Part shown: positions 5,732-7,233 of the stretch, one piece after another
How the letters are laid out: every line of letters begins with the position of its first letter
How positions within the stretch are numbered: the first letter of the stretch is position 1
Position numbers and translations under genes: made by a program
Assembly: GCA_028700615.1 (NCBI GenBank)
Contig: JAQVSH010000088.1
Location: forward strand, 1 to 7,233
Length of the DNA: 7,233 nt
Direction: 5' to 3'
Origin: Bacteroidales bacterium
GTDB taxonomy: Bacteria > Bacteroidota > Bacteroidia > Bacteroidales > UBA4181
Notes under the pieces: model-generated
What the model was told of the DNA's origin: nothing
Databases searched by the model: none
The model's input: the letters and a program-made list of their open reading frames with translations, nothing else

Positions 5732-6808
5732 ATGAGTGATCAAGCAGACGGAAAGCATCAGATTTGGGAAGCCTATCAGAAAACAATAGCGGAAGATCAT
5801 TATTATTTTGCGAGAAGTTGCATCCGTCAGAATTTTTTCCCGGCGGCCGAAGAGGTGTATCTTAAAATTCTGAAAGAGGATCTCGGCAAAGACATTTTTG
5901 ATGATGCCCGGCAGACTTCCTGCTCAGGAATTGCCTATCATTCGGGCATTATTCCGATGGAAACCATTATGACGATGGTGGGAAGACAGTTTGCACTGAT
6001 GAAGGAAGCGGGGTATGTTAATTTTGTTTGTTCCTGTGTCACCTCTTTCGGAATTTATACCGAAATCATCGATACCTGGAAACATTTTCCGGAGACTGAA
6101 CAGAAGACTCGGGAAACCTTATTAAAGGCTACGGGAAAGACTTTTGATATTCCTCAGAATCTGGTGCATGCCAGTGATTTAATTTATAAGTTCAGGAGTC
6201 AGATTGCTGCAAAAGCAAAATATAGACTGGTCAGTGCGAAAACGGGATCTCCTTTAAAGGTGGTGGATCATATAGGATGTCATTATGCTAAGATATTTCC
6301 CGAACAGGGGATTGGCGGGGCTGAATTTCCTTATGTTTTGGCCGGTTTGACGGATGAGTGGGGCGGTGTGCAGGTAGATTATCCCGAGCGCCGTCATTGT
6401 TGCGGATTTGGTTTCAGGCAATATCTTTTAAAGTCAAACAGAGGCTATTCTGTGGCCAATTCAAAGAAAAAGCTGGATTCTATGAAGCCATATCACCCCG
6501 ATCTGATTATTGCTAATTGTCCCGGTTGCACTTTTTTCCTTGACAGGTGGCAATATGTGATTGCCGAGATGGAAAACAAAACGTATGGAGAGGACGGGTA
6601 CGGGATTCCGGTATTGACTTATGAAGAACTTGCAGCTTTAATATTGGGTTATAATCCCTGGGATATCGGATTGCAGATGCATCAGGTTTCGGTGGAGCCT
6701 TTGCTGGACAAGATGGGTATTGTTTATTCCAAAGAAGATAAATATAGGGGAGCGGAGGGCGTTCATCTGGAGGTTCCGGAGAAGCCCGGTTTTTTGAAAT
6801 GCTTTTAA
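5732..6808 (+). CDS. hdrB: HdrB-like CCG-domain subunit with degenerate N-terminal motif
   Basis: This is a heterodisulfide reductase subunit B-like protein of 358 residues; methanogen HdrB has about 290. In the family, two CCG domains each bind a noncubane 4Fe-4S cluster that reduces disulfides. The C-terminal CCG motif is complete: C183, then C223-C224 after 39 residues, then C263-x2-C266 after 38. The N-terminal one is eroded. C30, C64 and C100 have the right spacing, but the CC pair is C64-S65 (TSCSG) and the CxxC pair reads C100-S-C102. Five ligands are therefore not available in the canonical pattern. A roughly 20-residue N-terminal extension precedes C30, and the tail after about 310 carries another Cys (357) without a known role. 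It is the last gene of the thioesterase-hdrC-hdrB operon and is followed by a strong terminator. HdrB-like proteins also serve in succinate, lactate and thiol/quinone oxidoreductases, so the substrate is open. Confidence 0.88.
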   Translation: MSDQADGKHQIWEAYQKTIAEDHYYFARSCIRQNFFPAAEEVYLKILKEDLGKDIFDDARQTSCSGIAYHSGIIPMETIMTMVGRQFALMKEAGYVNFVCSCVTSFGIYTEIIDTWKHFPETEQKTRETLLKATGKTFDIPQNLVHASDLIYKFRSQIAAKAKYRLVSAKTGSPLKVVDHIGCHYAKIFPEQGIGGAEFPYVLAGLTDEWGGVQVDYPERRHCCGFGFRQYLLKSNRGYSVANSKKKLDSMKPYHPDLIIANCPGCTFFLDRWQYVIAEMENKTYGEDGYGIPVLTYEELAALILGYNPWDIGLQMHQVSVEPLLDKMGIVYSKEDKYRGAEGVHLEVPEKPGFLKCF

Positions 6809-6818
6809 TTTATGCTAT

Positions 6819-6849
6819 AAAAAAAGCTGTCCGTGGGGACAGCTTTTTT
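6819..6849. terminator. Bidirectional rho-independent terminator (hdrB / ilvC)
   Basis: A 13-bp perfect stem has arms 6820-6832 and 6837-6849, with core GCTGTCC/GGACAGC, around a GTGG loop. It is flanked by seven A residues on the left and six T residues on the right. It therefore has a U-tract in both directions and can end transcription from hdrB (11 bases after the stop) and from ilvC on the opposite strand. Confidence 0.9.
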
Positions 6850-6871
6850 AGTATATAGGATTTGAAAGCGC

Positions 6872-7233
6872 TTAACTATGTGCAGGACGAAGTTTACGAA
6901 CCTGTGCTCCGGCAGCCCAAATTTCGCTTTCGCGAAGTTCTTTCAATTCTTTTTCCAGCAATGATTTGTAATCTTTACCTCCGGTAGAGTCCAGTACTCT
7001 CTTGCATTCGCGTCCATCTGATACGCGGGCGTATAGTTCCTGGAAAACAGGAAGAACGGCTTCTGCAAAACGGGGTCTCCAGTCGAGGGCTCCGCGCTGA
7101 GCAGTAGCTGAACAGTTGGAATACATCCAGTCCATTCCTTTTTCATCCACAAGACGAATCAGGCTCTGGGTCAGTTCTTCAACGGTTTCATTGAAAGCTT
7201 CGCTGGGGGTATGTACGTGTGAGCGGAGGGTGT
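6872..7233 (-). CDS. ilvC: Ketol-acid reductoisomerase, C-terminal part
   Basis: This is the last 119 residues of acetohydroxyacid (ketol-acid) isomeroreductase, the NADPH- and Mg-dependent second enzyme of valine, leucine and isoleucine synthesis. The N-terminal Rossmann domain and metal-binding region lie beyond the right edge. The visible part includes HTPSEAFNETVEELTQSL, GMDWMYSNCSATAQRGALDW, and the end SEIWAAGAQVRKLRP followed by AHS and TAA at 6874-6872. These segments match, from memory, the C-terminus of yeast mitochondrial Ilv5 (HTPSEAFNETVEE, CSTTARRGA, EIWKVGKEVRKLRP) much better than E. coli or plant IlvC. The fungal-like class is known in Bacteroidota. The reading frame is open to the window edge (first full codon at 7231), so the GTG at 7150 is an internal valine, not a start. 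The gene converges on hdrB across the shared terminator. Function is secure; the regulatory region is not in the window. Confidence 0.95.
   Translation of the reverse strand, partial: TLRSHVHTPSEAFNETVEELTQSLIRLVDEKGMDWMYSNCSATAQRGALDWRPRFAEAVLPVFQELYARVSDGRECKRVLDSTGGKDYKSLLEKELKELRESEIWAAGAQVRKLRPAHS

Noticed and set aside
5397..5735. A 112-residue + strand open frame spanning the hdrC 3' end
   Set aside because: It is out of frame with hdrC, whose cysteine motifs and continuity to 5704 are clear, and has no motif of its own.
6943..7152. A 69-residue minus-strand open frame at the right end
   Set aside because: It is a shifted frame inside ilvC; the ilvC frame matches the family along its whole visible length.

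Overview
The window looks like a piece of a Bacteroidota chromosome, most likely from an anaerobic or facultative member near Bacteroidales. The reasons are the TAnnTTTG-type -7 promoter elements, the absence of clear Shine-Dalgarno sequences, a BglX-type glycoside hydrolase, a DUF4172-type Fic protein, and a ketol-acid reductoisomerase whose C-terminus resembles the fungal mitochondrial form. The order-level placement is inference.

Layout from left to right. (1) The 3' part of a GH3 beta-glucosidase gene (bglX-like) enters from the left edge on the + strand and ends at 1793. (2) Converging on it is a Fic-domain AMPylase-like gene on the - strand (1823-2938) with an N-terminal autoinhibitory motif and its own -7 promoter element. 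(3) A tRNA-Lys(CTT) gene lies on the - strand at 3091-3163, with a -7 element upstream and a rho-independent terminator downstream. (4) folC follows on the - strand (3230-4516). (5) A 107-bp divergent promoter region separates folC from a compact + strand operon: a hotdog acyl-CoA thioesterase (4624-5034), an HdrC-like double 4Fe-4S protein (5018-5704, overlapping the thioesterase gene) and an HdrB-like CCG-domain protein (5732-6808). (6) A strong, symmetrical terminator hairpin (6819-6849) separates this operon from the 3' end of ilvC, which enters from the right edge on the - strand.

Most of the window is housekeeping: folate polyglutamylation, lysine tRNA, branched-chain amino acid synthesis and sugar hydrolysis. 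The unusual part is the thioesterase-hdrC-hdrB operon. It encodes the two iron-sulfur subunits of a heterodisulfide-reductase-like enzyme, but no HdrA flavoprotein, MvhD or hydrogenase subunit is visible. The HdrB keeps a complete C-terminal cysteine motif (C183, C223, C224, C263, C266) but has an eroded N-terminal one. This points to a non-methanogenic HdrBC module that probably carries one noncubane cluster and has an unknown substrate, possibly linked to CoA-thioester metabolism. No CRISPR array, insertion sequence, phage gene or attachment-site repeat was seen.
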